A DNA stretch of 64,000 nt from Allium sativum (GCA_030737875.1 CM060924.1:145012197-145076196), one strand, 5' to 3'. Positions 22,348 to 34,860 are shown, counted from the stretch's first letter. The notes: generated by a model from the sequence alone, not told the origin. A program made the numbers and translations.

Positions 22348-23710
22348 TGTGGGAGGTCTTTATGGGAGATCACGGTCTTAATTAATTAAGAAACACTTAA
22401 CCATATTAGCATGTAGTGGGACATGAGGGGTTAAGTGGGTGCCTTGGGTGGCATGTGGAAATTTAGTGGTTGCCTTGGGTGGCATGTGGAATCTAGTGAG
22501 TTGCCTTGGGTGGCAATATAAAATACGATTAGAATACTTAACCAATTGGAAACATGTAATTAAACATGATTAAAGGGTTAAGTGGGATACACTAGATATG
22601 TGACAAGCTTAGGTGGGTAGCTTGTGGGGGCCCGTTTCAACCAATATCCCAAACGTATCTTTGTGGGCTCGACCCATGTCGAGTGACGGGACACGCATAT
22701 TGGGCTTGATTATAAGAGGCCAAAACGGGTTAGCGGTGGCAACGCAAGTCCAACGGGTTTCATATGCGTGTGTGGGCCGGGCTGGTAGATAAGCCGTTGT
22801 TGCATCGTGTAGATATAAAGCCGTGCACCGTTGATAGTATTGGGTTGCCACTTTAGGGGAGTGATACACCCCACTGTGGGACCAGCACGGGTATCTACGG
22901 TAGGGAGCCGATCGCTGGGGAGTAGTGGGTACACCTGATGAAGATAGGGGCAGACGGCACCTATGTAGGGGTACACGAAACTACTGGGTAAGAATTACTG
23001 AGTACACCTAGTGGAGATAGGGGCAGACGACACCTATGTAGTGGGCTAGGAGTACATGAAACTACTGGGGAAATTTTCTAAGTCCTTGGAAGGGATCAAC
23101 CTTTAAGTAGGAATGACTGGTGTGGTGCAGTTAGTAATTATCCTTGGGTGGGTAGATGCGTCCTTACGGTTATCTTAGTTTATCCTAAGTCTACCAAGCT
23201 GCTTAGTGTAGCCATTCATCCCCAGATATTACCGTAGGTCAAGTTTATGTCTTCTCTGGTTACTTTAATGATTGTATTGTTAAAGTTATAGGACTCACTC
23301 AGACTTATGTCTGACCCCGTTGCTTTTATCTTTTTCCCAACCCTTAGGTCCTACGGTGGATCCTAGCGGTAGTGGAGCTTGATCGGATTGCTGTTCCAGT
23401 CTTTAGGAGCTTGGGTAGATGTAAAGCTCCAGTTATCCTGTTATCTTTTCTTTTATTCTGGCTATTGTATGACAGAGTGGGATTATGTATTTCTTTATTT
23501 TGATGGATATTGTACTTGACTTTTATCGTGGTTTTATGATGTAACCAGACATGTTTATTTCCACTGTTATGAGATGATGTTTTAAATTTCAAGTACTATT
23601 TATATCTGTCTTGTTGTAATTTTTCTGTTCTATATTCACTAAAATACTCCACCGATGCTATGGCATTCCCTTAGTGAGTGACCATAGCGGGCGTGGGTTG
23701 TTACAAGTAT

Positions 23711-24597
23711 AGGGGTCTTAAATGGTGTTTGTGTGTGTATGAGGCCTACCCAAACCTGGAAATTGAAATTTTCTGGAATGGTCATTCCATAGGACTACCT
23801 ATCCTACGGGAAGTATTAAGCGACTAAGTTGATTATCCAATAAGGTCAGCTAGATGGTAAAGCTAAACACCATCTCTCGCCTTATACGGGGGATGAGTTT
23901 ATATGCATGAATGACGGAACCCTTAACTAGTAGGTCCCCATAACAAGTGCCCTGTAGTTTATATTAACGTTGAATAAATCATCAAGAAGTATTGAGTGAC
24001 CAACAGGTTCGCCTAGGGTCTTAAGCAATCGGGAGAATCCACCCTATCGATTTAATAATAAGCTATATTCAGATTTAAAAGATTCATAAATATATGCATA
24101 AATGTTCTATCTCGATATCATAAACATTGGGAACACTACCTTGGAAAGGGTAGTTTGGGTAGGGCGTAAATGTTTACAAGGTTTAGATAGAATTACTAAA
24201 CTTGATAGGCATACATCTTGGGTTGAACCAAACGGGATACATCTGTGTATGTAATCTGTGTTGTACATTTCCTATTCATCGGAATCTTGTTGTTCTGACC
24301 CCCTCTTCATTACAACCTCCCAGGTTTTCTAGAGAAGGTCGGGTTCTCATAGGTGTTTAAGTTTTGTTTTCGGTTCTCGTTCTATCTCATGCTCGGTATT
24401 GACGATGGTGACTTTCCTTATAAGGTAGTTGCTTGAGTTAATACTAGTCTATCCAATTCATTTCCACTGTGAGTTGTTTTATTGTACTCTAATTATACTC
24501 ATACTCATTTATTTGTAGGTACCAGATCTACACGCTCCATGCTTTGATGAGTTCGAGTTTGTCCAAATTTGGGCTCATAAAAGTGTGTGGTGTTACA
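23711..24597 (+). mobile_element. Chromovirus-type LTR3, 3' portion
   Basis: Resumes LTR3 after the nested element. The junction is clean (AGTAT on both sides) and the segment ends GTGGTGTTACA at 24597, as expected for this LTR group. No gene. The following bases are not a primer-binding site, so LTR3 is not the 5' LTR of an adjoining element. Confidence 0.7.
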
Positions 24598-25696
24598 CAA
24601 GATACAACTCATTTTGATTATTATTTTTGAAATCTTTGGATCCATCATCATTGCCTCCATATAATGTAACTTCTTTAAGAAGTACAATGTTATTATTTCA
24701 CATTGTTTCAATAAAGCTCCAGGCTTCAAAATTATGAATTGTTTTAAGTTCATTGATTGAGAAACTTTAGGCTCCTATGCATATATATACACTTATGTAA
24801 ATCAAGTTTAATATTTTATAATGAACTTCTGGTTCTTTATTTTTGTGCATATATCTAATTTAGAACCTTTTACATTCTTACTAATTGCCAAGATTCCAAA
24901 CTTGTAAAATTTATCAACAAGTTTTTTTTCTATAATTCAAGACTTCAATTCTTAAACTTTGAGTTATACAACTTCTGCTTTAAAAAAAATTCTTTGCACG
25001 ACTTTAGGTTGTGGTTCTAACATTTTTATTTCTTCCATTACATTAGATATTACATGCTAAATACATCGAATAATAATACATATGTTTATTATTATTTCAA
25101 ACACAAACATACATCATTTTACTTAATTAAAATAATTAATACGTTTATAATAATATAGTAGTATAATATGTTACCATAATGATACATTTAATGCATTTAT
25201 TATAAAAACAATGGAAATAACAGTTATGTGGTCTAAATATATAAATCAAATAAATAAATTTTATGTAAATCAACAGAATAAAATATAGATTTAGCTACAG
25301 TATTGGTCAGTGATAAAAACTGAAATGAACAACTTAAAGTTGTACAACATTTCTCAATAATAATATTTTCTAAAAATACCATACGTATGCATAATGTCTA
25401 ATCAAAAATTGGGTAAAAGTGTATAACCATAAAACCAAGATTTTACATTCTCTAATATGAATAATTTGAAAACTTGCAGATCTGAACATAAAATTCACAA
25501 ATATAAAAAAATCACATGTCTTAGATTCAAATTTTACAATCCATATAAATATCTTTTAGATCTTTCTTTTTACATCAAAATTACCTTTACCATTATAGAA
25601 ACTACACGTTCTATTTTTTTTTATTACAAAAACTGCTTTTGCATTCACTTCAGGTGTGCTAAATCAAGATCAATATTGGATCATAATTTAATATGA
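24598..25696. other. AT-rich unassigned DNA left of LINE 2
   Basis: About 1.1 kb, strongly AT-rich, with a perfect short palindrome ACTTCTTTAAGAAGT near 24670. On the minus strand a frame of about 50 codons (roughly 24597-24750, one internal stop) has a protein-like look, but I cannot assign it to a family. Otherwise nothing recognised. Confidence 0.4.
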
Positions 25697-27850
25697 ACTT
25701 TTTTTGATGCAAAAAGGTAGTGAATCGCTAGATTCACGCCTTCATTCATTCATTAAATATAAAACAAGTACAACGTGATCAGCATGCATAGGGCTAGCTA
25801 CTAGTTACGAATATTTACATAAATATGTACAATCAAAATACATGCACGCAGGCATGTTTACATAGAGCCCAAAAAATATATGAAACAACTACTAAACAGC
25901 ATTCAGACCCAGTAAAATGAAGCATGGCATCATCAAGCTCTGCTACCACGAGCCCTGTCCATCACTCGAGCTCCAATTGTGTCAACAAACTTGATTTCTT
26001 CCTTGCCTGACCAAAGAGAAACAAAATTAAGGATGCGAACAATAACTGAGTTGGGCCGTTTCATTTTGCATTTAAACTTTCGTGAGTTGCGTTCATGCCA
26101 GAGGGTCCAAACATAAGCAAAGTTCAAAAGAGCAAACATATGACACATGTTAGTGTCAGGTAATGTAATAATAGTGCTATTCCAGAAAAGAAATTGATCA
26201 GTGATGAAGTGAGACCAGTCTAAGCAGATATTAAGGTTAACTAAACACTTCGTCCACACGTAAAAGGCGAAATCGCAATCAACAAAAAGATGCTGATAAT
26301 CCTCGTCGTCGTCAGTGCAAAAAACACATCCCCCAGTAACATGAACACCTTTTTGCCGTAATCTTTTCATTGTATTGAGCTTGTTGTGCATGATCATCCA
26401 CATATGTATCTTGACCTTAGCAGGTACAGCCTTAAAACTCCACATTCTCATGAATCCATCATACTTTCTTCCTGCGAAGTTCATCAACTTATAAAGTGTA
26501 CTCACGCAAAAGTTACCACCAATCTTCCACACAAATTCATCCTCCTCATTGCTATGAAGATGTACATCTTCTAACAAACAAATCAGGCCACATAGCTGAA
26601 GCAGAGCATTACCAGCCATAATGCGACAAAAGGACAGGTTCCATTTAAAATTGGCAGAATTCGCATTAAACATTGCACAGACTGAAGCACTTTTGTTGCA
26701 TGCAATAGCAAACAGATCGGCAAATTCATCACGCAAAGGGATAGGGGGCAACCAACAGTCATACCAGAAAGAGACGTTGCGGCCGTTTTTAACTACAATC
26801 TCAGTCCCAATCTTCATCCAGTGAACATTTGCCATAACACCGCGCCAGAATATTGAGCAATGAGAAACGTCCGCATTCCAGTCGAGTCTACCATCATAGC
26901 AAGTGTTTAAGATCCACTCCTTCCAGAGAACTTTCTTTTCGCTAAGCATAATCCACAACCATTTACAAAGTAATGCAGAGTTCATGTTTTTCAAGTTGAT
27001 GACTCCCAAACCTCCTTAATCTTTGGACTTGCACACCTGGTCCCACGACACTAGACAGCAGGCCTTACGCGTGTCCTTCGTACCGGTCCAGAAAAAATTT
27101 CGACGAACAGCATCAATCTTTTGAACAACCCAACCCGGACATGAATAAAAAGAGAGCCAGTACAAAGGGATAGCCGCCAGAACAGAGTTCACCAGCACCA
27201 GACGTCCAGCCCTTGATAGACAATTTCCTTTCCACCTCACTAATCGCTTGTCAACTTTATCAATCACATATTGCTAATCACTCTTCATCAATCTTTTTGG
27301 ACGGATGTAAGCTCCAAGGTATTTGAGGGGGAAAGAATCCGCCATGCAGTTGAGCATTTCAGCACATTTCCTGTTCACATCAACGCTACAGCCCAAAGTG
27401 TAAACACTGCTCTTATGAAAATTAATCTTTAAGCCAGATAAACTTTCAAAAGCATAAAGCAAAAATTTTAAAGAGGCAATATTCTTGCAATCAGGGTTGC
27501 AAAAAATAATAGTATCATCAGCATATTGTAGTGAATTAATAACCCCAATGATGTGATCACGCCCAAAGCTTTGAATAATCTCATTAGCACTTGCCACCTG
27601 AAGGATCCGACAAAAGACATCGGCAGCCAAGTCAAAGAGGAGTGGGGAAAGTGGGTCACCCTGGCGCAGCCCTCGCTTGGATACAATAGTTTTGCCAGCC
27701 ACTCCATTCACACAAATATTGGATCTGCTAGATGTTAAAATGCAATGAATCCAGTTTAGCCATTTACACGGAAAGCCTCTCGCGCTAAGCAGATCCATGA
27801 TAAACCTCCAGTCAACTGTGTCAAAGGCCTTAGCGAAGTCAACTGTGTTA
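25697..27850 (-). mobile_element. L1-type LINE 2, 5'-truncated
   Basis: Minus-strand element with its 3' end near 25697-25705, marked by a short A-run (minus strand ...GCATCAAAAAAA). Its 5' end near 27850 lies inside the reverse transcriptase, where coding similarity stops abruptly. 25705-25932 is the 3' untranslated region. No convincing target duplication was found by eye. AT-rich DNA on both sides looks alike, so the LINE probably inserted into it. Confidence 0.8.
25933..27850 (-). pseudogene. LINE 2 reverse transcriptase with zf-RVT domain, two in-frame stops
   Basis: One continuous minus-strand frame, interrupted only by TAG at 27274-27276 and TAA near 27013-27016. It begins at VDFAKAFDTVDW, includes SKRGLRQGDPLSPLLF and the active-site QYADD near 27519-27533, then GGLGVINLKN, and a C-terminal zf-RVT region (KVKIHMWMIMHNKLNT, with CVFC and HLFVDC cysteines and histidine) near 26250-26450. 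It ends at 25933. The first stop probably replaced a tryptophan and the second a lysine or glutamate codon. The endonuclease half is missing. It is a different LINE family from the one at 1-1620: the reverse transcriptase blocks match only in the conserved motifs. Confidence 0.92.
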
Positions 27851-29475
27851 AAATGCAATATTCAATATTATTTTTTTAGAAAGATGCATATTTCTTTATA
27901 GAAGTTTTTCTAAGAAACAATAAAATATTTCTTCTAGAAATATAATATGTTCTAAAATTACTATAATAAAACTTCAAGTTTTATCATAATTTACATATTA
28001 TTATTGCACATTATAAATTGTAGCAACTTCTCTAAAAAGTGCTTTTGTTCATGTATAAGAGTCATTTCACTAATTTTCTTCAAGAAAATTGTATTTGTTA
28101 TAAATGTAATGATCTATTCTAACAATAAATTTCTTTAGAAAATTATGTGTAGCATAAAATTGGAATATAAGCCTTTTGCCTTTTATTGAAACTTTTCCTT
28201 TCATTAATATTTCGAATCATTTCCTATTATTGAATCTTATTTCCATTGCTATAAGCAAACATTAAGTTTTATTTTATCATTTGAAGGCACATTTGAATAT
28301 TTTATTTTAGCAAGTGAACTACAGGTTTCTTATTTGAAAGAACTTGTTTACATCATGATTTTTCAATTTCACTTCCTATGATAATTAAACATTGCTATTG
28401 AACTTAAATGCTACAACACTATATTTTATACCCATAATTCAGTTGGTTATATATTAAAAGTCAATATTTCAATTTCACATCCAACGATAAATCTAGAGAT
28501 ATTTTATCTTCAGTCTATACAAAAGAACTACATATGAAAAGTAATACTAGATAGGAAATACAAAATCAGATCCATCTTTATAACATTAATAATGTAAACA
28601 AAATATATAATCAAGACTCCATCAAATTGAATTTGAAAAACACAAGATCAAATCCACAAAGGATTGAAAGAATAAATCTAGACACATATTTAGGGTCAAT
28701 AGAAATAATTAGATCTAAAAAATTATATCTATTAGAACCCAATCTAGATCTACAACAAAAAATAATAATAGAAAAATAAATTTAGAAGTTTGACTCAGAT
28801 TTAGAAGAACAACATATATAACAAATTTATAGATCCATCAATCAAGGATTCTCAAATAGAAAATAATTGCAAAACAAATAAAGAAATCCATGAATTAATA
28901 ATCTTCAAATTAAAATTACTTACATGATAAATCCATAGATGTAGATCTAGAATATTTCAAAAAATAGCTTTAATAGAATCTCATGTTGATTACTTGTTAT
29001 AAAATAAAACAAAATAGATAAAAGAAAAGAATCCATTAGAGAGAACATAAGAGATAAGGGGGAGACCTTTTATTTCTATCAATTCAGCTGTACAAACTTT
29101 GTAAACAACCTCTATATTTATAAAGCCTTCGTGCGTTGTAAATTGCAATAAAGCCCCCTAGCATATTAACATATTCACCCTTATTACTTTTATACATTAC
29201 AACATATCACACTATAAAAATGGAACGAAAGCCATCCATCCAAATTAGTAAACAAATTCAAGTCCTTATTGATACTATATCATAAGGTAAAAAGATTAGA
29301 AAGAAAAGGGAAATATAGCTAATTATCATGGTTTTTTGCTTAAATTTATTAGCGTTTAAGACATTTTTTGGAGAGATCTAAAATCATATATTATATGTTA
29401 TAAGATTTTGAATTCTATTTAATTACCAAAGTTCCGTCAGTAGGTGTTTAGCTTCAAAATTGGTGGAAGAGTTGA
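27851..29475. other. AT-rich unassigned DNA right of LINE 2, possible old LTR on the minus strand
   Basis: No coding frame. The right part (about 28980-29200) read on the minus strand has a TATA-like box followed by a leader-like sequence with CTCTCCCTT-type pyrimidine runs, which resembles an LTR promoter or first exon. Ends, PBS and PPT could not be located, so the element type is open. Confidence 0.35.
29112..29122 (-). promoter_or_regulatory. Possible TATA box, minus strand
   Basis: Minus strand TATAAATATAG, preceded by GGCTT and followed by a leader-like stretch. No expressed product can be attached. Confidence 0.3.
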
Positions 29476-29682
29476 TTGATGACCATGCTCAATAAGCATA
29501 ACACCGGCCTTGGGAGGATGCTTAGGGATGGGGATGGGTCAGATGATGACGAGGAGGATGATGGAGATGAGTCTGTTTTGATTGTTTTATCTTTTGTAAA
29601 TATAAACATGTGTTGTTGGAATATTGATGTGCGGATTCCTTTTTCCTATGTACGAGTTGTTGTGCATATGATGGTTTGTTAA
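29476..29682 (+). CDS. Short unrecognised frame with acidic stretch
   Basis: A 68-residue frame starting MMTMLNKHNTGLG, then the acidic run DGSDDDEEDDGDES, then a hydrophobic tail. The first 35 residues look like the acidic C-terminal end of a larger protein and the tail looks like untranslated DNA read through. There is no upstream coding frame to join it to. It may be the last piece of a transposase or captured gene; I do not recognise the family. Probably not expressed. Confidence 0.2.
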   Translation: MMTMLNKHNTGLGRMLRDGDGSDDDEEDDGDESVLIVLSFVNINMCCWNIDVRIPFSYVRVVVHMMVC

Positions 29683-29745
29683 GAAATGTGTGGTATTGGT
29701 ATTTGTTATTTATAGTTTAGTTTGTGGCATATGACTTAGTTTGTC

Positions 29746-29769
29746 ATATATATATATATATATATATAT
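29746..29769. repeat. (AT)12 microsatellite
   Basis: Pure AT dinucleotide run. Confidence 0.9.
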
Positions 29770-29929
29770 TGGTTTGTGTTATGATTTTGAATATATATGA
29801 TATGTTGAGTTATTGGATATGAAAATGTGTTGTGCAATTGATTGTATATGAATTGCGGAATGAACAGATATGAGTTTGTGTGTCCGAAAGGAAGAATAGT
29901 GGCTGGAAAACAGCAAAACAGTTTCAGTT

Positions 29930-30139
29930 TAGTGACGGCGAGTGACGACTAGTAGCGCCCTTCTGGTCACGTAGAGTCACGGATATCGACTGCTTACTAT
30001 GGCCTGTTGTACGAATTTTGCATCGAACGATGACGGCTTGTTACGGCCTTTTTGCCATGGTTGACTACAGCTAGTGACACCCATCAGAGAGACCACAACT
30101 TTCCATGTGCCTACTTTTACCGTCGTCAACCATAGCTAG
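29930..30139. mobile_element. Possible CACTA-type subterminal repeat region
   Basis: Short motifs recur in both orientations: AGTGACG, GTCACG, ATGGTTGAC and its complement GTCAACCAT, and CTAGTG twice, with the segment ending ...CATAGCTAGTG. CACTA transposons end CACTA...TAGTG with such subterminal repeats. The opposite end was not found, and the last TG may instead belong to the LTR that starts at 30140, so this is tentative. Confidence 0.25.
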
Positions 30140-30497
30140 TGTTAGGGAATGCAGAATGGAGCGCTAAGGCAAAACTAACACTAGAGGGAGGATGAATAGT
30201 GTTTTTGAGAAATTAAACAAAATCTAAAACTTACATGATCTACTATATGAATAGAACACCTCTGAAATAATCACAAACACAGAATCAAACACAAATGCGA
30301 AGTTAAACAAAAATAAAATGCAGAAAAGGAAAAAACACACCAGATTGTATACTGGTTCAGAATTGCTCCTACGTCCAGTCCCACGCAACACTGGATTGCA
30401 CCGAGTTTTATTACTATATCAATATTGAAGTACAACCCCCTTGATTTCACGGCTACATGGTTAACACCGATTCCACAAACTTGATCAAGTATATTCC
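30140..30497 (-). mobile_element. Copia LTR fragment, minus strand
   Basis: Read on the minus strand it ends ...CATTCCCTAACA, preceded by CACTATTCATCCTCCCTC, a common pattern at the 3' end of Copia 5' LTRs (ATTCACCCCCCCTCT... before the end). GGACTGGACGTAGG further upstream is also typical. It is cut at 30497 by the X-family element. No primer-binding site follows, so it is a solo or 3' LTR. Confidence 0.5.
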
Positions 30498-32581
30498 TGT
30501 AATGACCTGGAAATTCTGAAATAATTTATTTTTATTTTAGCCTTTTTAATGGATTTCGAATATTTAAAATGATATATTTTAAATAATAACATCTAAAAAT
30601 TTATATAAATCGAAGTTAGAATGTATAAATTTATTTTAATTGTAAAATGAACTTGAAATGGTGCGGAAGTTTGAAAATTCGATTTTAAATTTCAAGTTGA
30701 TGTGCAGAATTCAAAATAGATCGGATTTCTGTAAAACCAAAAATATTTGAATCTGTTTCTTTCTAACGAATGTAAGAAACTGAGATATCACTTTATAAAT
30801 TGAAAGTTATGTCCAGTTTAAAATTGGGAATAGTCGCTATGGAATTTATATAAATATATATTTTATATAATATATAGCCCTTAAAAATAGCCATTTTGCA
30901 AATGACCTCCGCTTTCGACGAAACCACTTTTGTTGGATCCGGAATGTCAAATTATTGTTAGGTTTCAAATTTCATAATTTTTGGAACTAATATGTGAGCA
31001 TGGTAAATTTAAATGTGTTTTGTCAATTTAGTTTAAATATGATCGACTAGAAAATGGCCATTTTTCAAACGGACTCCATATTCGATGAAATTAGTTTTGT
31101 TAGGACCGTATCGTCAAAACATAGTTAGATTTATTTTTTGGTAATTTTTGGAGTCAGTATGTGGCCCTGGTAAATTAAATTGTATGTTGAAATTCAATAT
31201 ATATTGATTTATATTTTGATTTTGATAAAAGATGATTGAAACAGTCGAATCAGCTTATGAAACATATTGTCCGGAATATGTGTATTTGGTTAGGGACAAT
31301 AGTCGTTGGGTTTGATTTGGAGTTCGAACGAAAATAAATCAATTGGAGAATTTAATATTAATAAAAATAAATATATATTATCACTAAACCCTAAAATATT
31401 TCATTCCTTGGTCAAACCCATTCTACAGCCACCTCCAAACAGTTTATGGTCGATATCGCTCTAATTTTTATCCCACAAATTATCCTTATCCAATGAATGA
31501 AATGTGAATCTTCTTGAAGCTAAATCGAAGAGCTCCTTGAGCTCTAGTTACCCAACGGACATGATCGATTATCGTTTGATATCTTGCTCGATTTTAGGCC
31601 TTAAAGTGAGGGAGTTTGAATGGGTTTTGCTCGACGTCAGGGGCTGCGAGTTGGCTATTATGGCGGTCGTGGGTGGAGGCTTCGATAAGTGTCGGAGGGG
31701 GTGTGTCAGATCGGGATCCGACGTTGACTAGGAGGTAACGACGGTGGATTTTCACGATAAAGGATTAGGTTTTTGTTCGACTATCGGCCTAGAACCAGAA
31801 GAAGGGTTAATCCCTTAACTGATGTAATTAAATTTAGTTAATGATGATTAGTTAATTTATTTTTGTAATGAAAATTGAAATGTCCATATATTTTTTGCAC
31901 GAGCACGGAATAGGACAAACCCGGGTTCGTTGGAATCATCTAGACAAACTCTACAACATGGAACTGACCAAAACAAATTTGGAGCAAATCAGAATTATAA
32001 GCAAATTTAAATCGAAACAATACTAAAATTCAGAAATAAAGAATGGACGAGTGGAACCCAAAGTGAGAACCTCTCACTAAAATTCTTGAACAGTCATTTA
32101 TTTTATAACTGCATATATGAATAGCCAGTATTGATTTTTATCAGTTTTTAATTATCACAAATGTTGTATGGTGCCTTTTAGCTCACCTCCCTCATCCATA
32201 GACCATGGACGATTTAAATGATTATATTGTGTTTTGATTGTGATGCTGAAATGTATAAAGTATTAAAAATAATTTAATATTATTTTGTGGTAATTGAAAT
32301 TAAATTATAAATATTTATTTTTATTTTAAACAGTGAAAATTGGCTAATTAGAAAAATAATTAATTCGAATTAGAACTGGTTAAATTTGTTAACCAGTGAT
32401 TATTTTGAATCAACTGAGGTTGTTTGAAAACCCCACGCAGGTCTGGGGATGATAATTAATTCACATCTTCCTTGAATTTGATTGTATGTCACTCGATTGA
32501 TCGACCAACTGTGATAAGCGCTATTTAGATATTTTATGCTTATATAGTAGTAAATTGCACTCTGGATGTGAATGGACTGTT
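30498..32581 (+). repeat. X-family 5' LTR (copy A), first part
   Basis: Starts TGTAATGACCTGG. It holds a moderately GC-rich block (about 31540-31740) and otherwise AT-rich, non-coding DNA collinear with 42036-44110. It ends in CTGTT (32577-32581), the target duplication of the nested solo LTR. Confidence 0.8.
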
Positions 32582-32937
32582 TGTAACACCCCACATCTGT
32601 TAGTGTCACTCACAAAGGGAATGCACTAAGTTCTGTGGAGAATTTTAAGGTAAAAGATGCAGATGAATTACAAGACAGACAAAAATTAAAACAGCGGAAA
32701 ATAAAACTTTGCTTTATTGATAAAATAGTTTGTACAACGATTTCTTTACAATATCAAAGTATCATCTATCCTACAAAATAAAGAAGCATAAAACAACATT
32801 TATATTCGCCAATGTAGCAAGAGCCAGCCATAGCATCTGAAAAGAGAATCCAAGAAAAAGTTCGACAAATCTTCAAGCTAGGAAAGAGTGACAGTCCAAC
32901 TTAACCTGAGCTATACTATTCCCTCCTTTACTACCTT

Positions 32938-32947
32938 GGGGGGGGGG
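32938..32947. repeat. G10 homopolymer
   Basis: Ten consecutive G on the plus strand; prone to slippage and sequencing error. Confidence 0.8.
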
Positions 32948-34106
32948 ACGGAAGAAAAGAAGACGAAAGAAAAACTGAGTCAGACATAAAGCCTGAGTAA
33001 GTTCAGTTACTTCTAGCATGTGAACATGGAAAAACAAGACGACATGAATTAAATGAATACAAGATAACACCATGATGATAGGGTCAGCAAGATTAGACAA
33101 GATTAACACAAGATATGCTAAGACAAGATAAACTGGATATGCTCTAATACTTTCGCCGCTTCGCTATTTCCTTGTTATACTGGTTTCTATATCTCTGCAC
33201 CACCTAACTAGTGTCCCAACTAGTAATGATAACGTGATCCCAATCCCGGTAATTTCGGTTGCCTTTAGGCATACATTTATTATCTATTACCTAGATCTAA
33301 TCTAGGGTTTTCTATTGAGTGCTTCCTAGATTCAACTAGGTTTTACACGACTTGTCTAATGCTTTACAGATTCAGGGTTTATGTCACCTAGGTCCACTAG
33401 GGATTACGCTACCTGTCGAACGATGCCCCTAGTCTAGGACACACTACCTAGAGTGGCATATGTTCCTAGACTTTCCCCACGTATGTGTCACGAATCGTTT
33501 ATCGCTGTCTAGATGCACATGTCCTGAAATGTGCGACCCGAGTCCCGTGGAAGGGCTACTCTAGAAACACGGAACTCGGTCGGGAGCTTTTCAGATATCT
33601 GCCGATGCAGATGCTAAGGTCTGTTTTTCTACCAGTGGTTATGGTCCCACGTGACCCATCCCTCAACTAATGAAAGGCAATCCATGAAAATCAAGCGCGA
33701 GAACTGTACTTTGCCCACCCTATGCCCTACTTTCCTATTGGCCAGCCTCACCTATAACTAGATAGCAAGTATATGGTCTGTTGGGAGTTCTCTGCCTTTC
33801 CGCATATGTACAACGATTGGCTAAAGATGGTAGGTAGACGACGAGTTGCTATCACAGGGCTACTGGTCTCGCCGAATCACGCTGGTCCATCCTAGTCATT
33901 AGGTTGCCTTGTATTGCAACCAAGGCATACTCTTGGTTCTTCTACCGTAGACCTTAACCTCTGTGAGCCCAGGAGGATCATTTGCCACCTCACAGAGGGA
34001 TACCAAGAGTACCCTCACGTCCCCTCGAAGCCTCGGGCTTCGTTACCCAATTCGTTGGAGCCTTCTTTTTAATCAGACGGACGTTCGCTCCTTCCCGTGT
34101 TATACT

Positions 34107-34810
34107 AAGAATTACTACTTAGTTTTGCTAACTAAGGTTTACCACTTAGTTTCCAGAATCGTTGTTTTCTTAACTAAGGTTTACTACTTAACTCCTTTTT
34201 AACTAAGGTTTACTACTTAGTTCTCTTTCTCGTCAATTTGGATTGGTTAAGTATCATTAATCAATTCAAGCTTACTTAACCTTCTTCATTTATCCTGTTA
34301 AACTGGTTAAGTGTTATCAGTAATTCATGTTGACTTAACCCTATCACAAACCAAGTTATATTGGTTAAGTATTTCTTATTACTTAACCCTATTCATTCAT
34401 CCTGTATTGGTTAAGTGTTCCTTTTTAACTTAACCTTGCCCATCTGTTTTAACTAACATTTTATTAATGGTTAAGTATTATCCCTTCATGTTTTAGACTT
34501 AACCCTATTCATTTATCACAATCTGATGGTTAAGTGTTCAAGTTTACTTAACCATACGGTCTAGTCCAGCTAACATATCAAATTGGCTAAGTGTATTAAA
34601 TTTTTCTTAACCCCAACCTCTAGTCTAGTTAACATGTTAATTTGGCTAAGTATATTAACTTTACTTAACCCCACCTTCTAGTCTAGTTAACATGTTAATT
34701 TGGATAAGTGTTTTCTTAGTTACTTAACCCCTACAAATCTTGTCTTGTTACGATGTTAAGTTTGGTTATCATGTTGAATTGGTTAAGTGTCTTAGTTAAC
34801 TTAACCCTAC
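34107..34810. repeat. Array of about 14 short hairpins
   Basis: Four units of the AACTAAG...CTTAGTT type (34107-34222) are followed by about ten units of the GGTTAAGT...ACTTAACC type to 34810, spaced at variable intervals of roughly 40-70 bp. Later units are degenerate (GGCTAAGT, GGATAAGT). Loops of 10-25 bases differ in sequence. Both arms are kept while the DNA between units changes. Confidence 0.85.
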
Positions 34811-34860
34811 CATTCTTGTTCTAGCTTTAACTAAATAAATTAAAGCCGCGACCACTCACA

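Larger units (their letters stand above)
12039..23705 (+). mobile_element. Full-length Ty3/gypsy chromovirus (Tekay/Del-like), 11.67 kb
   Basis: A complete element flanked by the 5-bp duplication AGTAT (12034-12038 and 23706-23710), inserted in LTR3. Layout: 5' LTR 12039-15308, primer-binding site 15311-15322, gag-pol 15503-19894, polypurine tract before 20437, 3' LTR 20437-23705. The two LTRs differ by roughly 17-20 substitutions and one indel by eye, so the insertion is recent. Domain order (protease, reverse transcriptase, RNase H, integrase, chromodomain-like tail) and long LTRs fit the Tekay/Del lineage. It is the only element in the window that looks nearly intact. Confidence 0.95.
20437..23705 (+). 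repeat. 3' LTR of the full-length chromovirus (3269 bp)
   Basis: A direct copy of 12039-15308, offset 8398 bp. Differences include CCCCG to CCTCG at the start, a one-base loss in GGGCCCGGG near 22777, and GGGGTG to GGGTTG at the very end. The last change breaks the terminal inverted repeat only slightly. Contains the same sub-features as the 5' LTR. Confidence 0.95.

Noticed and set aside
34107..34810. CRISPR-like regularly spaced repeats
   Set aside because: The units are short palindromes with irregular spacing in a plant LTR; no cas genes, no uniform spacers.
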